A stretch of DNA of 64,000 nucleotides from Pseudomonas fluorescens. Its GTDB lineage: Bacteria; Pseudomonadota; Gammaproteobacteria; Pseudomonadales; Pseudomonadaceae. Under the pieces are notes generated by a model. It did not search any database. It was given only the letters and a program-made list of their open reading frames with translations, and had not been told where the DNA came from. The stretch covers positions 343,319 to 407,318 of the forward strand of contig NZ_CABVHJ010000003.1 in the NCBI RefSeq assembly GCF_902497745.1, read 5' to 3'. Shown here piece after piece: positions 8,164 through 16,613 of this stretch. The translations under genes and the position numbers were made by a program. How positions within the stretch are numbered: the first letter of the stretch is position 1; every line of letters starts with the position of its first letter.

Positions 8164-8556
8164 TCAGGCGATCTGGGCTTTTGAAGCCACTTCGTCGAAC
8201 GTGGCCTCGGCCAGCGCATCCTCCTGCTCATCCAGCACCTGACGCGGGTGATCGTTGCCGGGAATGCTGCTGTCGATCAGGCTCAGCAGGCTGGAACCGC
8301 GCGGGGTCAGGACAAAATTGTTTCCGGTGCTGCCCTTTTCGTCCGGACGCGGTGCGATATAGCCGCGCAGGAGCAACAGTCTTTCATAGTCGCAAGCCAG
8401 CGTTTTCAGGTGATCAAGGTTCTCGATCGGTTCGCCCGCACTGGCTTTCTCCGCCGCATAGTCTTCGGCATAGGCCCGAGGGGCGAAACTGTGGCCTGCA
8501 CTGTTCTGCACTTCGTGCAGCAAGCGTTCAATCAAATCCCAGTTATAAGCCTTCAT
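8164..8556 (-). CDS. DUF2513-like winged-helix protein
   Basis: A 130-residue soluble protein starting MKAYNWDLIERLLHEV. The N-terminal two thirds resemble a winged helix as in DUF2513 proteins: a helix pair, then LACDYERLLLLRGYI, then a strand region NFVLTPRGSSLLSLI. The C-terminal tail is acidic. Some related proteins are labelled transcriptional regulators, but no DNA target is evident here. It stands alone, converging with the DUF6279 lipoprotein gene across a REP doublet. Confidence 0.6.
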   Translation of the reverse strand: MKAYNWDLIERLLHEVQNSAGHSFAPRAYAEDYAAEKASAGEPIENLDHLKTLACDYERLLLLRGYIAPRPDEKGSTGNNFVLTPRGSSLLSLIDSSIPGNDHPRQVLDEQEDALAEATFDEVASKAQIA

Positions 8557-8691
8557 CCTGATACAACCTCCGGTGCGCGTGATTTACGGCGCGTTCATAG
8601 GTTGTGACCTGAGCGGTTCCCAGCCGTTCAGCCGCATTTGCCGAGCCGACCGACCGGCGGTCTGTCGATTTCCCGCAGGGTTAAACGACTA

Positions 8692-8710
8692 GTCTGAAAC
8701 AGACGGTTTC
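8692..8710. promoter_or_regulatory. overlapping inverted repeats upstream of the DUF899 gene
   Basis: GTCTGAAACAGAC (8692-8704) and GAAACAGACGGTTTC (8696-8710) are two overlapping small palindromes 22-40 bases before the DUF899 start. They could be a repressor site or part of the leader. Confidence 0.35.
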
Positions 8711-8731
8711 AACCCCGCAGGAGAAATCATC

Positions 8732-9466
8732 ATGAACGTTGAGAATCATCCGGTGGTATCGCGCGAAGAATGGCTCGCCGCGCGTAAAAAACACCTTGCT
8801 CACGAAAAAGCCTTCACCAAGGAACGCGACCGCCTCAGCGCTGAACGTCGCGCGCTGCCGTGGGTAAAGGTCGACAAGGACTACCACTTTCAGGGGCCCA
8901 ACGGCGAAATGAAGCTGGCCGACCTGTTCGGCAAACACAGCCAACTGGTGGTTTACCACTTCATGTTTGCCAAGGACTGGGAAGAAGGTTGCCAGGGCTG
9001 CTCGTTTCTCAGTGACCACATCGATGGCGCCAACCTGCATTTGGCGCATCACGATATCGCCGTGGTTGCTGTGTCTCATGCACCGTTTAATGAGTTCCAG
9101 GATTTTAAGCGGCGGATGGGCTGGAAGTTTGACTGGGTGTCGTCAGAGGGTTGCGACTTCAACTATGACTTCGGTGTTTGCGCACGGGCTGAGGATGTCG
9201 CGGCCGGAAAGGCTACGTACAACTACGAAAAGACTGACAGCGCTGAGGAGGAAATGCCGGGGTTGAGTGTGTTTTATCGTGATGAGGCCGGGGAGATTTT
9301 CCATACCTACTCGACCTACGCTCGCGGTCTGGACATGCTGGTCGGCGCCTACAACTACCTCGACCTCACGCCCAAGGGCAGGAATGAAGACGAGATCATG
9401 GAATGGGTGCGGCATCATGATCGGTATGAAGGTACCGCAAAATCTGCCTGCTGCCATGATCAATAA
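8732..9466 (+). CDS. DUF899 thioredoxin-like protein
   Basis: A 244-residue protein of the DUF899 family, which has a thioredoxin-like fold. The N-terminal helix (SREEWLAARKKHLAHEKAFT) and the segment FAKDWEEGCQGCSFLSDH, with a CxxC pair, are typical. AGGAG lies nine bases before the ATG. It may act in thiol redox reactions; the substrate is unknown. It stands alone, with paired small palindromes in its leader. Confidence 0.85.
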   Translation: MNVENHPVVSREEWLAARKKHLAHEKAFTKERDRLSAERRALPWVKVDKDYHFQGPNGEMKLADLFGKHSQLVVYHFMFAKDWEEGCQGCSFLSDHIDGANLHLAHHDIAVVAVSHAPFNEFQDFKRRMGWKFDWVSSEGCDFNYDFGVCARAEDVAAGKATYNYEKTDSAEEEMPGLSVFYRDEAGEIFHTYSTYARGLDMLVGAYNYLDLTPKGRNEDEIMEWVRHHDRYEGTAKSACCHDQ

Positions 9467-9551
9467 GACTGTCAGTCAGATGCTGATTTTCCACTGGCGT
9501 GCATCACAAGGGATTTACCTTGAGTAAATACCTTTAGCACTATCAAAAACT

Positions 9552-9980
9552 TCAATCGTCTTGAGGCTCAATATATTTCAAGTCAATTTTCAACTTGCCT
9601 AGCACAACATCCAACGCAACCTCGCACGCATTCCAGACCGGTAGCGCAGCTGTCATTTTTTGCTCTTTATACAGTTTTCTGAGCGCAATCAGACTTTTAT
9701 GGATACCGACATCCACTTCAGGACTTCCCGGACTAAACCAGTCCTTCTCTCCCGTCCCATCAATATAATCAAACAGCAATTTACAATGATCGTCCTCGGC
9801 AGAAAGTTCAGCCTCAACGATAACTGCGACCGCTGAATCAGGTGCAGTGTCAATCAGTACCTGGCCAATACGGCGATAAATCTCGTCTTCGCTCATCCTG
9901 TTCGCCCCGAGCAGCCAAGGGGCGCTCTCGTGCTTCCCTCCATTTCCGATGAAGCAGGTGACAACATCGCTATCAGACAT
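9552..9980 (-). CDS. probable orphan immunity protein (YezG/DUF600-like)
   Basis: A 142-residue soluble protein. The order of features fits the YezG/DUF600 immunity fold: IYRRIGQVLIDTAPDS, then VIVEAELS, a central strand LLFDYIDGTGEKDWFSP, and a closing ALPVWNACEVALDVVLGKLKID. Such proteins neutralise secreted nuclease toxins. No toxin gene is adjacent. A longer start at 10013 would overlap the upstream gene by 26 bases; the ATG at 9980 has AAGGA upstream and is preferred. Base composition is AT-richer than its neighbours. Confidence 0.6.
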   Translation of the reverse strand: MSDSDVVTCFIGNGGKHESAPWLLGANRMSEDEIYRRIGQVLIDTAPDSAVAVIVEAELSAEDDHCKLLFDYIDGTGEKDWFSPGSPEVDVGIHKSLIALRKLYKEQKMTAALPVWNACEVALDVVLGKLKIDLKYIEPQDD

Positions 9981-9987
9981 GGGCCGG

Positions 9988-10338
9988 TCATCCTTGTCCT
10001 CTGAACCTGACATCTGTACGCATCAAAGCTAACACTTCGCGCCAATTCCAGAGAATCCCCTCTAAATGGTCAAAAGGAACACTCCGACCCACTTCGCTTT
10101 CAGCAAAGACATTCATCGCTTTTTTACAAGCAACATAGAAAACGTTAAAACACAGCGCATCAACGTCTTGTAGTGAGATAAAGCTCTGACCCTGTTCATC
10201 CAGCGTTTCATAAATTTTCAGCAGGCAATCGCTATCCTTCGCTGAACAACAAGCCCGGGTACTCTCGACTATGCAGTCAAACAACCCTCTGGTTAACGCC
10301 AACCCGAAACCATCCGCGATCGCTATGTACATCCCCAT
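9988..10338 (-). CDS. hypothetical protein paired with the immunity-like gene
   Basis: A 116-residue soluble, mostly helical protein (MGMYIAIADGFGLAL at the start, ILWNWREVLALMRTDVRF near the end). I do not recognise the family. GAGG lies seven bases before the ATG. It precedes the YezG-like gene by seven bases in the same direction, so the two form an operon. In this context it may be a second immunity protein; that is inference from position, size and base composition only. Confidence 0.55.
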   Translation of the reverse strand: MGMYIAIADGFGLALTRGLFDCIVESTRACCSAKDSDCLLKIYETLDEQGQSFISLQDVDALCFNVFYVACKKAMNVFAESEVGRSVPFDHLEGILWNWREVLALMRTDVRFRGQG

Positions 10339-10698
10339 ACATAACCTCAGAATTATGATTTTGTTTCAGAGGGGATAAATGCGCGCTTCGGCCAGAACGT
10401 CCAAACGATGCGAAAACGCCCACAGGGCAGCCTGCGAGAAGTCTGTTCGATCCCTCAATATCGATGTGATATGCGCGATGGTAGATTGCCATCATTCTAG
10501 CGTCAATAAGTCATACCGCAGCTTTTTCCACAACCGCTCTAAAGTGGACTTTTGCATCTCAATGCTGACGTTTCGCCGAAAAAAGCTACCTGTTGATCGC
10601 ATAAAGTGATGTCACTTCGGGCACTTGATACTGAACTTTTGACTGCTTCAAACCCTCAACCGGTTAACCCGCCTTAACCGGAACTGAGGCCTGCCCCG
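10339..10698. other. intergenic stretch with possible dispersed repeat
   Basis: About 360 bases without a supported gene. Overlapping short frames exist on both strands (10379-10609 plus, 10277-10495 minus). The piece around 10380-10450 reads like a sequence I associate with repeated copies near toxin loci in pseudomonads; this is from memory. It probably also holds the promoters for the immunity-like operon and for the gene at 10699. Confidence 0.35.
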
Positions 10699-10974
10699 AT
10701 GAAAACCCTGATCAAGCTCACCCTCGCCGCCACCCTCGCCTGCGCCCTGCCCGTTTGGGCCTGTACACCGGAAGAAGCCACCGCCAAACGCGAACAACTG
10801 GCCAAGGAAGTCGCCAAGCTCACCGAACAGAATCCGGCCAAGGCCAAGGAGATCAATGCCGAGTTGCAGAAGATGGATCTGGGCACGGCCAGTGCGGATC
10901 TGCCGGATAAATGTCAGTTGATTGATCAGCGGTTGAAAGAGTTGGGCACGGCGGAGAAGAAAGCCGAAAGCTAA
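10699..10974 (+). CDS. small periplasmic helical protein
   Basis: A 91-residue protein with a clear signal peptide (MKTLIKLTLAATLACALPVWA, cleavage before Cys-Thr-Pro). The mature part is a charged helix rich in Lys, Glu and Ala with two cysteines, likely a short helical hairpin closed by a disulphide. Conserved small proteins of this kind occur in pseudomonads; function unknown. A REP element follows the stop. Confidence 0.75.
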   Translation: MKTLIKLTLAATLACALPVWACTPEEATAKREQLAKEVAKLTEQNPAKAKEINAELQKMDLGTASADLPDKCQLIDQRLKELGTAEKKAES

Positions 10975-10980
10975 AAGCCA

Positions 10981-11057
10981 GATCAAAAGATCGCAGCCTG
11001 CGGCAGCTCCTACACCGATCCCTGTAGGAACGGCCGAAGGCTGCAATCTTTTGATTT
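10981..11057. repeat. REP doublet (GATCGCAGCC family), one arm diverged
   Basis: The left arm AAAAGATCGCAGCCTGCGGC is standard. The right arm reads GTAGGAACGGCCGAAGGCTG, with changes from the usual GTAGGAGCTGCCGAAGGCTG. Confidence 0.85.
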
Positions 11058-11061
11058 TGAA

Positions 11062-11110
11062 AATGCATTTATGCATTTATTTATTTGCATTAACGCATAT
11101 CCACATCTAC
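11062..11110. promoter_or_regulatory. AT-rich ATGCAT repeat block upstream of the protease operon
   Basis: Two ATGCAT palindromes in tandem, followed by TTTATTTGCATTAACGCAT, give an unusually AT-rich block about 130-175 bases before the C70 protease start. It is a candidate promoter or binding region. Confidence 0.35.
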
Positions 11111-11236
11111 GGTTACATCGAGCAACGAGATCGGAGCCCGCCATCTGACATGGCAATCCTTGCACACCGATCGCTCGGCAACACCGCAACACCTACACAA
11201 GCTGGACGCTTGTTTTCACTCATGGAGGATTGAAAA

Positions 11237-11821
11237 ATGTTAACCACAGAAGCAACGCAATTCACTGGCGAATCTTTGCCAAGGTGCCTGACTGGCCATC
11301 TGCTCGACCCGCAACTGGCCGAAGTCGAGGCTGCTGAACAAATCAGCGCCCTCGCCGCCGGCAGCCTTAACTTCAACATGCAGAAACAGACCCAGACCAA
11401 CTGGTGCTGGGCCGCCGTGTCCGCCTCGGTCGGCAATTATTACGGCACCGGCAACTGGACGCAGTGCGGCGTGGCCAGCACCCAGCTCGATCGCAACTGC
11501 TGCAATCAGCCGGGACCGTGCAATGTCTACGGCTATCTGGACTCGGCCCTGCAAACCACCCGCAGCTACAACGGCATGAATCAGGGTTCGCTGCAGATGT
11601 CGGCCATTCAGAACCAGATCAGCATGGGCCGCCCGGTCGGTTTGCGCTGCGCCTGGTACGGTGGCGGTGCGCACTTCCTGACGATCTATGGCACCAATGG
11701 CGATTACGTGTTGGTCGCAGACTCGATCTACGGCTACTCGACCCGCGCACTGAACGCATTCCCCCGCGCCTACAACGGCGGCGGCAACTGGACCCACACT
11801 TACTTCACAGTAAAAAACTAG
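11237..11821 (+). CDS. papain-like cysteine protease (C70/AvrRpt2-type)
   Basis: A 194-residue protein. After about 45 N-terminal residues it has NWCWAAVSASV (catalytic Cys57), GGGAHFLTIYG (catalytic His146) and VADSIYG (Asp162). These are the papain triad in the order seen in the C70/AvrRpt2-like family. Extra cysteines (77, 88, 89, 95) in QCGVASTQLDRNCC are also typical. There is no Sec signal peptide, so it acts in the cytoplasm or is exported another way. GGAGG precedes the start. It is the first gene of a two-gene operon, with the partner 12 bases downstream. Confidence 0.75.
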   Translation: MLTTEATQFTGESLPRCLTGHLLDPQLAEVEAAEQISALAAGSLNFNMQKQTQTNWCWAAVSASVGNYYGTGNWTQCGVASTQLDRNCCNQPGPCNVYGYLDSALQTTRSYNGMNQGSLQMSAIQNQISMGRPVGLRCAWYGGGAHFLTIYGTNGDYVLVADSIYGYSTRALNAFPRAYNGGGNWTHTYFTVKN

Positions 11822-11833
11822 GAGGGCGAGATC

Positions 11834-12433
11834 ATGCAACTGACTTATCCAAAGGCGCCTTCCAACGGCGTTCAGACTTTGCGCCCGGCGCTGCAAGCCG
11901 CGCTGCAAACCCAAGGCTTTGGCGCCAATCGCCAGCTCGCCAACACGGCACCTGCAAAAATCAGCCTCAGCGAAGCCTATCGCGGCTACTCGTTGAACCT
12001 GGAGGACCTGAGCCACGGCAAAGGCCTGAAAGACGCCCGCCTCGGCGATTGGCATTACCTGGTGTTTGCCGACGGCGTGACGATTGCCGATGCGCAATTG
12101 GCTGAAGTGCGCGGTCACGTCGAGTTCGCCTCGCTGAACCACGGCGATCACGCCGCCGCGACAGTGGGAGCGTTGAAACTGGCAGAGCAAGCGCCGCAAC
12201 TTCAGGGCAAAACCGTTGAGTTGCGCGTGCTGTTTGTCTCGGCCCTGCACGTTGTCGCGATCTGGCTGCATGCCGACGGTGAAGACGTGCTGATCCCGAT
12301 CGAGCCGACACCGAAAGAGCTGGCGACCACGCGGTTGTACAGCGAAGCAACACTGCTCGCCGCATTGAGACCGGCAGCGGATCAAGCCAAGCGGCGCTTT
12401 GACGCCGACACCAGTGGCCAGCTCGGCAACTGA
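11834..12433 (+). CDS. unknown partner of the C70 protease
   Basis: A 199-residue soluble protein without signal peptide or membrane helix. A strong AGGAGG site between the genes and the 12-base gap show it is translated with the protease from one message; a terminator follows. The N-terminal region (about 1-50) looks flexible; the middle contains GDWHYLVFADGVTIADAQLAEV and a strand-rich part around WLHADGEDVLIPIEP. I do not recognise the family. It could be an inhibitor, chaperone or substrate adaptor for the protease; this rests on context only. Confidence 0.7.
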   Translation: MQLTYPKAPSNGVQTLRPALQAALQTQGFGANRQLANTAPAKISLSEAYRGYSLNLEDLSHGKGLKDARLGDWHYLVFADGVTIADAQLAEVRGHVEFASLNHGDHAAATVGALKLAEQAPQLQGKTVELRVLFVSALHVVAIWLHADGEDVLIPIEPTPKELATTRLYSEATLLAALRPAADQAKRRFDADTSGQLGN

Positions 12434-12440
12434 TGGACGA

Positions 12441-12471
12441 AAAAAAAACCGGACACTGTCCGGGTTTTTTC
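12441..12471. terminator. rho-independent terminator, bidirectional
   Basis: Stem CCGGAC-ACT-GTCCGG is flanked by an A-run on the left and GTTTTTT on the right. It ends the protease operon and can serve the convergent helicase gene as well. Confidence 0.85.
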
Positions 12472-12488
12472 TATGCGCCTGAAAAGAC

Positions 12489-13829
12489 TTACTCAGCCGC
12501 TGGCTCTGCCGGCTTGCGGCGCTTGAGCGGGGCCATGCCGTCGCTGCTCACCAACGAATCCGGCTTCGGACGGTTGGCGCTCTTGCGCTTGGTCGGCGTC
12601 TTGGCGGCCGTTTTCTTCTTGTCGCCCTTGGCGTCGGTCTTTTTCTTCTTCACGCCAACGGCTTTGCCCGAAGCCTTGACCTTTTTCGGTCCGCCGTAGG
12701 TGCCTTTGACTTCCTTGATGGTGCGGCGCTCGAAGCTCTGCTTGAGGTAGCGCTCGATGCTCGACATCAGGTTCCAGTCGCCGTGGCAGATCAGCGAAAT
12801 CGCCAGGCCGTCGTTACCGGCGCGGCCAGTACGACCGATGCGGTGCACGTACTCGTCGCCGCTGCGTGGCATGTCGAAGTTGATCACCAGATCCAGACCA
12901 TCAACGTCCAGACCACGGGCCGCAACGTCGGTGGCCACGAGGATCTTCACGCCGCCCTGCTTCAGACGGTCGATCGCCAGTTTGCGATCCTTCTGGTCTT
13001 TCTCGCCGTGCAGCACGAACGCTTTGTATTCCTGAGCCACCAGGCGGCCGTAGATGCGGTCGGCCATGGCGCGGGTGTTGGTGAAGACGATGGCCTTCTG
13101 ATAGGTCTCGTTGGCCAGCAGCCAGTTAACAATCTGCTCTTTGTGCTGATTGTGATCGGCGGTGATGATCTGCTGGCGAGTGGTCGAGTTCAGCTGGCTG
13201 ACCGCGTTGAGCTGCAAGTGTTCTGGGTTGTTCAGCACCTTGCCGATCATGTCGCGCAGGCCGGAACCGCCGGTGGTCGCGGAGAACAGCATGGTCTGCT
13301 GACGGTTCGGGCATTCGTCGACCAGACGCTGCACATCTTCGGCGAAGCCCATGTCGAGCATGCGGTCGGCTTCGTCGAGCACCAGCACTTCGACTTCTTT
13401 GAGGTCGAGGTTGCCGGCGTTGAGTTGCTCGATCATCCGGCCCGGGGTGCCGATGAGGATGTCCGGCACTTTGCGCAGCATCGCAGCCTGAACCTTGAAG
13501 TCTTCGCCACCGGTGATCAGGCCGGACTTGATGAAGGTGAACTGCGAGAAGCGCTCAACTTCCTTCAGCGTCTGCTGGGCCAACTCGCGGGTCGGCAGCA
13601 GGATCAGCGTCTTGATGCTGACGCGGACCTTGGCCGGGCCGATCAGGCGATTGAGGATTGGCAGTACGAAAGCGGCGGTTTTGCCGCTACCGGTTTGCGC
13701 CGTCACCCGCAGATCACGCCCTTGGAGCGCCAGCGGAATGGCCGCGGCTTGCACAGGCGTTGGCTCGACAAATTTCAGCTCGGCCACAGCTTTAAGCAGG
13801 CGTTCGTGCAGGGCGAATTGGGAAAACAC
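12489..13829 (-). CDS. DEAD-box RNA helicase (SrmB-like)
   Basis: A 446-residue ATP-dependent RNA helicase. Motifs in order: Q-motif region PTPVQAAAIP, Walker A AQTGSGKTAA, PTRELA, TPGRM, DEAD in VLDEADRML, SAT, and HRIGRTGRAG. The C-terminal tail of about 80 residues is very lysine-rich, as in SrmB-type helicases acting in ribosome assembly. I choose the GTG at 13829: GAGGT lies upstream and the product then starts at FSQFALHERLL, as in relatives. The frame extends to 13910, but those residues do not look conserved. Confidence 0.9.
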   Translation of the reverse strand: MFSQFALHERLLKAVAELKFVEPTPVQAAAIPLALQGRDLRVTAQTGSGKTAAFVLPILNRLIGPAKVRVSIKTLILLPTRELAQQTLKEVERFSQFTFIKSGLITGGEDFKVQAAMLRKVPDILIGTPGRMIEQLNAGNLDLKEVEVLVLDEADRMLDMGFAEDVQRLVDECPNRQQTMLFSATTGGSGLRDMIGKVLNNPEHLQLNAVSQLNSTTRQQIITADHNQHKEQIVNWLLANETYQKAIVFTNTRAMADRIYGRLVAQEYKAFVLHGEKDQKDRKLAIDRLKQGGVKILVATDVAARGLDVDGLDLVINFDMPRSGDEYVHRIGRTGRAGNDGLAISLICHGDWNLMSSIERYLKQSFERRTIKEVKGTYGGPKKVKASGKAVGVKKKKTDAKGDKKKTAAKTPTKRKSANRPKPDSLVSSDGMAPLKRRKPAEPAAE

Positions 13830-14020
13830 GGGTGCTACCTCGAAGATATGCAAAAAAACAGCTGCATAGGTTACCGGTTTCGAGCGCTCAGGCCGAGTTT
13901 CTTTATACAAACGGACGCAATCAGTGGCTTTTTTGTTGCTCGATTTGTCTCCAACGGTAATACACGGCGTCTTAAATGCTCTAATCGCCCATCGCGTCTT
14001 ACAGAAGAATCGTTGCTCAT

Positions 14021-15319
14021 ATGGATTTCAAACAGCTCTGGCTCAACGCCCAGGACCTCTGGGGCACCCTCGAACAGCATCCGCTCTTGCAGGCAGGGCT
14101 CGCGCTGACGGTGTTACTGGTAATCGCGCTGCTGCTCGGACGAGTGGCGCGCTATCTGATCCTGCACGCCAGCCGCATGCTCGGCCGACAGCCGGCGCTG
14201 CACTGGATCAATGATTTTCGCCATAACAAGGTGTTTCAGCGCCTGGCGCAGATGACGCCGTCGCTGGTCATTCAGTTCGGCCTGCACCTGGTGCCGGAAC
14301 TGAGCAAAACCGCGATGACCTTCCTCGGCAATGTGGCGCTGTCGTTCACCATTCTGTTCCTGCTGCTCTCGGTCAGCGCCCTGCTCAATGCTCTGCTCGA
14401 CATCTATGCACGCACCGAACATGCACGCACGCGCTCGATCAAGGGTTACGTGCAACTGGCGAAAATGGTCTTGTACGTGTTCGGCGCGATCATCATCGTC
14501 GCAACGCTGATCGACCGTTCGCCGCTGTTGCTGCTGTCCGGTCTGGGTGCGATGTCGGCGGTGATTCTGTTGGTCTACAAGGACACGCTGCTGTCGTTCG
14601 TCGCCAGCGTGCAACTGACCAGCAACGACATGCTGCGAGTCGGCGACTGGATCGAGATGCCGCAGGTTGGCGCCGATGGCGATGTGGTCGATATCACCCT
14701 GCACACGGTCAAGGTGCAGAACTTCGACAAGACCATCGTCTCGATCCCGACCTGGCGGCTGATGTCCGAGTCGTTCAGAAACTGGCGCGGCATGCAGCAA
14801 TCCGGCGGGCGGCGGATCAAGCGCAGCCTGTTCATCGATGCCAGCGGCGTGCGTTTCATCCGCGACGACGAAGAGGAAAAGCTCTCGCAGGTGCACTTGC
14901 TCACCGATTACATGAGCCGCAAGAAAGCCGAACTCAAAGCGTGGAACGAGGCACAGGGCAATGTCGCGGCGATGTCGGCCAACCGCCGGCGCATGACCAA
15001 TATCGGTACGTTCCGCGCCTATGCGTTGGCCTATCTGAAAAGTCATCCGGAGATTCAGCCAAACATGACCTGTATGGTCCGGCAGATGCAAACCACCGCG
15101 CAGGGGATTCCGCTGGAAATCTACTGTTTCACCAGCACCACGGCGTGGGCTGATTACGAGCGGATTCAGGGGGATATTTTTGATTATCTGCTGGCGGTGT
15201 TGCCGGAGTTTGGTTTGAGCCTGTATCAGCAGCCGAGTGGCGGGGATTTGCGTTCTGGCCTGCTGCCGGCGGTACTTGGCGCGGCCAGCATTCCTGAACC
15301 GCAGAAACACCTCATGTAA
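14021..15319 (+). CDS. mechanosensitive ion channel, YbdG/MscM-like
   Basis: A 432-residue inner-membrane protein. The N-terminal half has five hydrophobic segments. The pore-lining region and beta domain contain SGLGAMSAVILLVYKDTLL, NDMLRVGDWIEMP and TIVSIPTWRLMSESFRNW, nearly the same blocks as E. coli YbdG (MscM). Such channels open under membrane tension and release solutes on osmotic down-shift. The gene is divergent from the helicase across about 190 bases that hold both promoters. Confidence 0.9.
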   Translation: MDFKQLWLNAQDLWGTLEQHPLLQAGLALTVLLVIALLLGRVARYLILHASRMLGRQPALHWINDFRHNKVFQRLAQMTPSLVIQFGLHLVPELSKTAMTFLGNVALSFTILFLLLSVSALLNALLDIYARTEHARTRSIKGYVQLAKMVLYVFGAIIIVATLIDRSPLLLLSGLGAMSAVILLVYKDTLLSFVASVQLTSNDMLRVGDWIEMPQVGADGDVVDITLHTVKVQNFDKTIVSIPTWRLMSESFRNWRGMQQSGGRRIKRSLFIDASGVRFIRDDEEEKLSQVHLLTDYMSRKKAELKAWNEAQGNVAAMSANRRRMTNIGTFRAYALAYLKSHPEIQPNMTCMVRQMQTTAQGIPLEIYCFTSTTAWADYERIQGDIFDYLLAVLPEFGLSLYQQPSGGDLRSGLLPAVLGAASIPEPQKHLM

Positions 15320-15331
15320 CCCACGATTCCC

Positions 15332-15405
15332 GTGTAGGAGCTGCCGCAGGCTGCGATCTTTTGACCTTAAAGATCAAAAGATCGCAGCCTGCGGCAGCTC
15401 CTACA
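15332..15405. repeat. REP doublet (GATCGCAGCC family)
   Basis: TGTAGGAGCTGCCGCAGGCT and its complement surround a short spacer, immediately after the channel gene and before the convergent transporter. Confidence 0.9.
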
Positions 15406-15410
15406 TGGGG

Positions 15411-16268
15411 TCATGCAGTGCGGCGGATGCCCAGTCGGCTGATCCATACGGCGGCAAGGATGACGCTGCCACCGAGGAACAATCTTCCAAGTTCCTCATG
15501 CTGATTCCAGATCAGCAAATTCAGCAGCAACCCCACCGGCACATGCAGGTTGTTCATCACCGCCAGTGTGCCGCCGTTGACCATGCACGCGCCCTTGTTC
15601 CACCAGTACAAGCCCAATGCGGTCGAGACCAGACCGAGGAACAGCAACACGCCCCACTGCAGCGGCGCTTCCGGGAGGAAGTTGGCTTTGCCGAACATCA
15701 GGAATGCCGGCAGCACCACCGCCAGCGCGCCGAGGTAGAAGAAGCCGAAACGCCGATAGTGCGGCAGATCACTCGGGTGCTTGGCCACCAGATGCTTGTA
15801 CATCACCTGACCTGCGGCGTAGGTGAAGTTGGCCAGTTGCAGCAACAGGAAGCCCATGAAGAAGTCCGGACTGATGCTGTCGAAGCGAATCACCGCCGCC
15901 CCGCCGACTGCCACCAGCGCGGCGATCAGCGCCCATGGGTTGAAGCGTCGGTTCAGCGCATCTTCGATCAGCGTCACGTGCAACGGCGTGAGGATGGTGA
16001 ACAGCAACACTTCCGGTACCGTCAGCACACGGAAACTCAGGTACAGACAGACATAGGTCACACCGAACTGCAACGCCCCAATCACCAACATGCCGCGCAT
16101 GAACGAAGGTTCCACCGAACGCCAGCGGGTCAACGGAATGAACACCAGCCCCGCCAGCACGACGCGCACCAGCACCGCGAAATAACTGTCGACATGACCG
16201 GCCAGGTATTCGCCGATCAGACTGAAGGAAAACGCCTGGATCAGCGTGACAAAAAGTAGATAGCCCAT
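15411..16268 (-). CDS. EamA/DMT-family transporter
   Basis: A 285-residue polytopic membrane protein with two five-helix EamA repeats (LIQAFSFSLIGEYLAG at the start, GQVMYKHLVAKHPSD opening the second half, GLYWWNKGA late). It resembles the carboxylate/amino-acid/amine transporter branch; the substrate is unproven. The frame continues upstream into a REP element to 16454, but that part is repeat sequence. The ATG at 16268 has AGGGG seven bases upstream and gives a normal first membrane helix. Confidence 0.85.
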   Translation of the reverse strand: MGYLLFVTLIQAFSFSLIGEYLAGHVDSYFAVLVRVVLAGLVFIPLTRWRSVEPSFMRGMLVIGALQFGVTYVCLYLSFRVLTVPEVLLFTILTPLHVTLIEDALNRRFNPWALIAALVAVGGAAVIRFDSISPDFFMGFLLLQLANFTYAAGQVMYKHLVAKHPSDLPHYRRFGFFYLGALAVVLPAFLMFGKANFLPEAPLQWGVLLFLGLVSTALGLYWWNKGACMVNGGTLAVMNNLHVPVGLLLNLLIWNQHEELGRLFLGGSVILAAVWISRLGIRRTA

Positions 16269-16344
16269 GCTCGCCCCTAATTTGAATGGCGGCGACGATA
16301 GCGGTTTTTGCGCAAGACCGCGAACCCAAGGACAACACCGATTC

Positions 16345-16436
16345 CTGTGGGAGCGAGCTTGCTCGCGAAGAGGCCATGTCAGTAAACATCGTTTCTGAAT
16401 GAAATATCGCTTTCGCGAGCAAGCTCGCTCCCACAG
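16345..16436. repeat. REPIN-like doublet (GGGAGCGAGC family)
   Basis: Two inverted GGGAGCGAGCTTGCTCGCGA arms are separated by a spacer with the recurring GTCAGT...CAT...TGAAT pattern. Confidence 0.9.
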
Positions 16437-16465
16437 GGATCTGATGACATTCAACGAATCGCAGG

Positions 16466-16505
16466 CAAAAAAAAGCCCGATCTCGCTAATGCGTTCAATC
16501 GGGCT
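16466..16505 (-). terminator. terminator of the azoreductase gene
   Basis: AGCCCGAT (16474-16481) pairs with ATCGGGCT (16498-16505). Read on the minus strand it is followed by a run of eight T, downstream of the azoR stop. Confidence 0.85.
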
Positions 16506-16613
16506 ACAGCACTCAGGAGCAACAAGTGCAAAGGGAGGTTCGATGCGCGTAGAGCCTTGAAGGGGTTGCGCCAGGTCACTTAAACAATCGGCGATTATCT
16601 GGCGATTAACATA

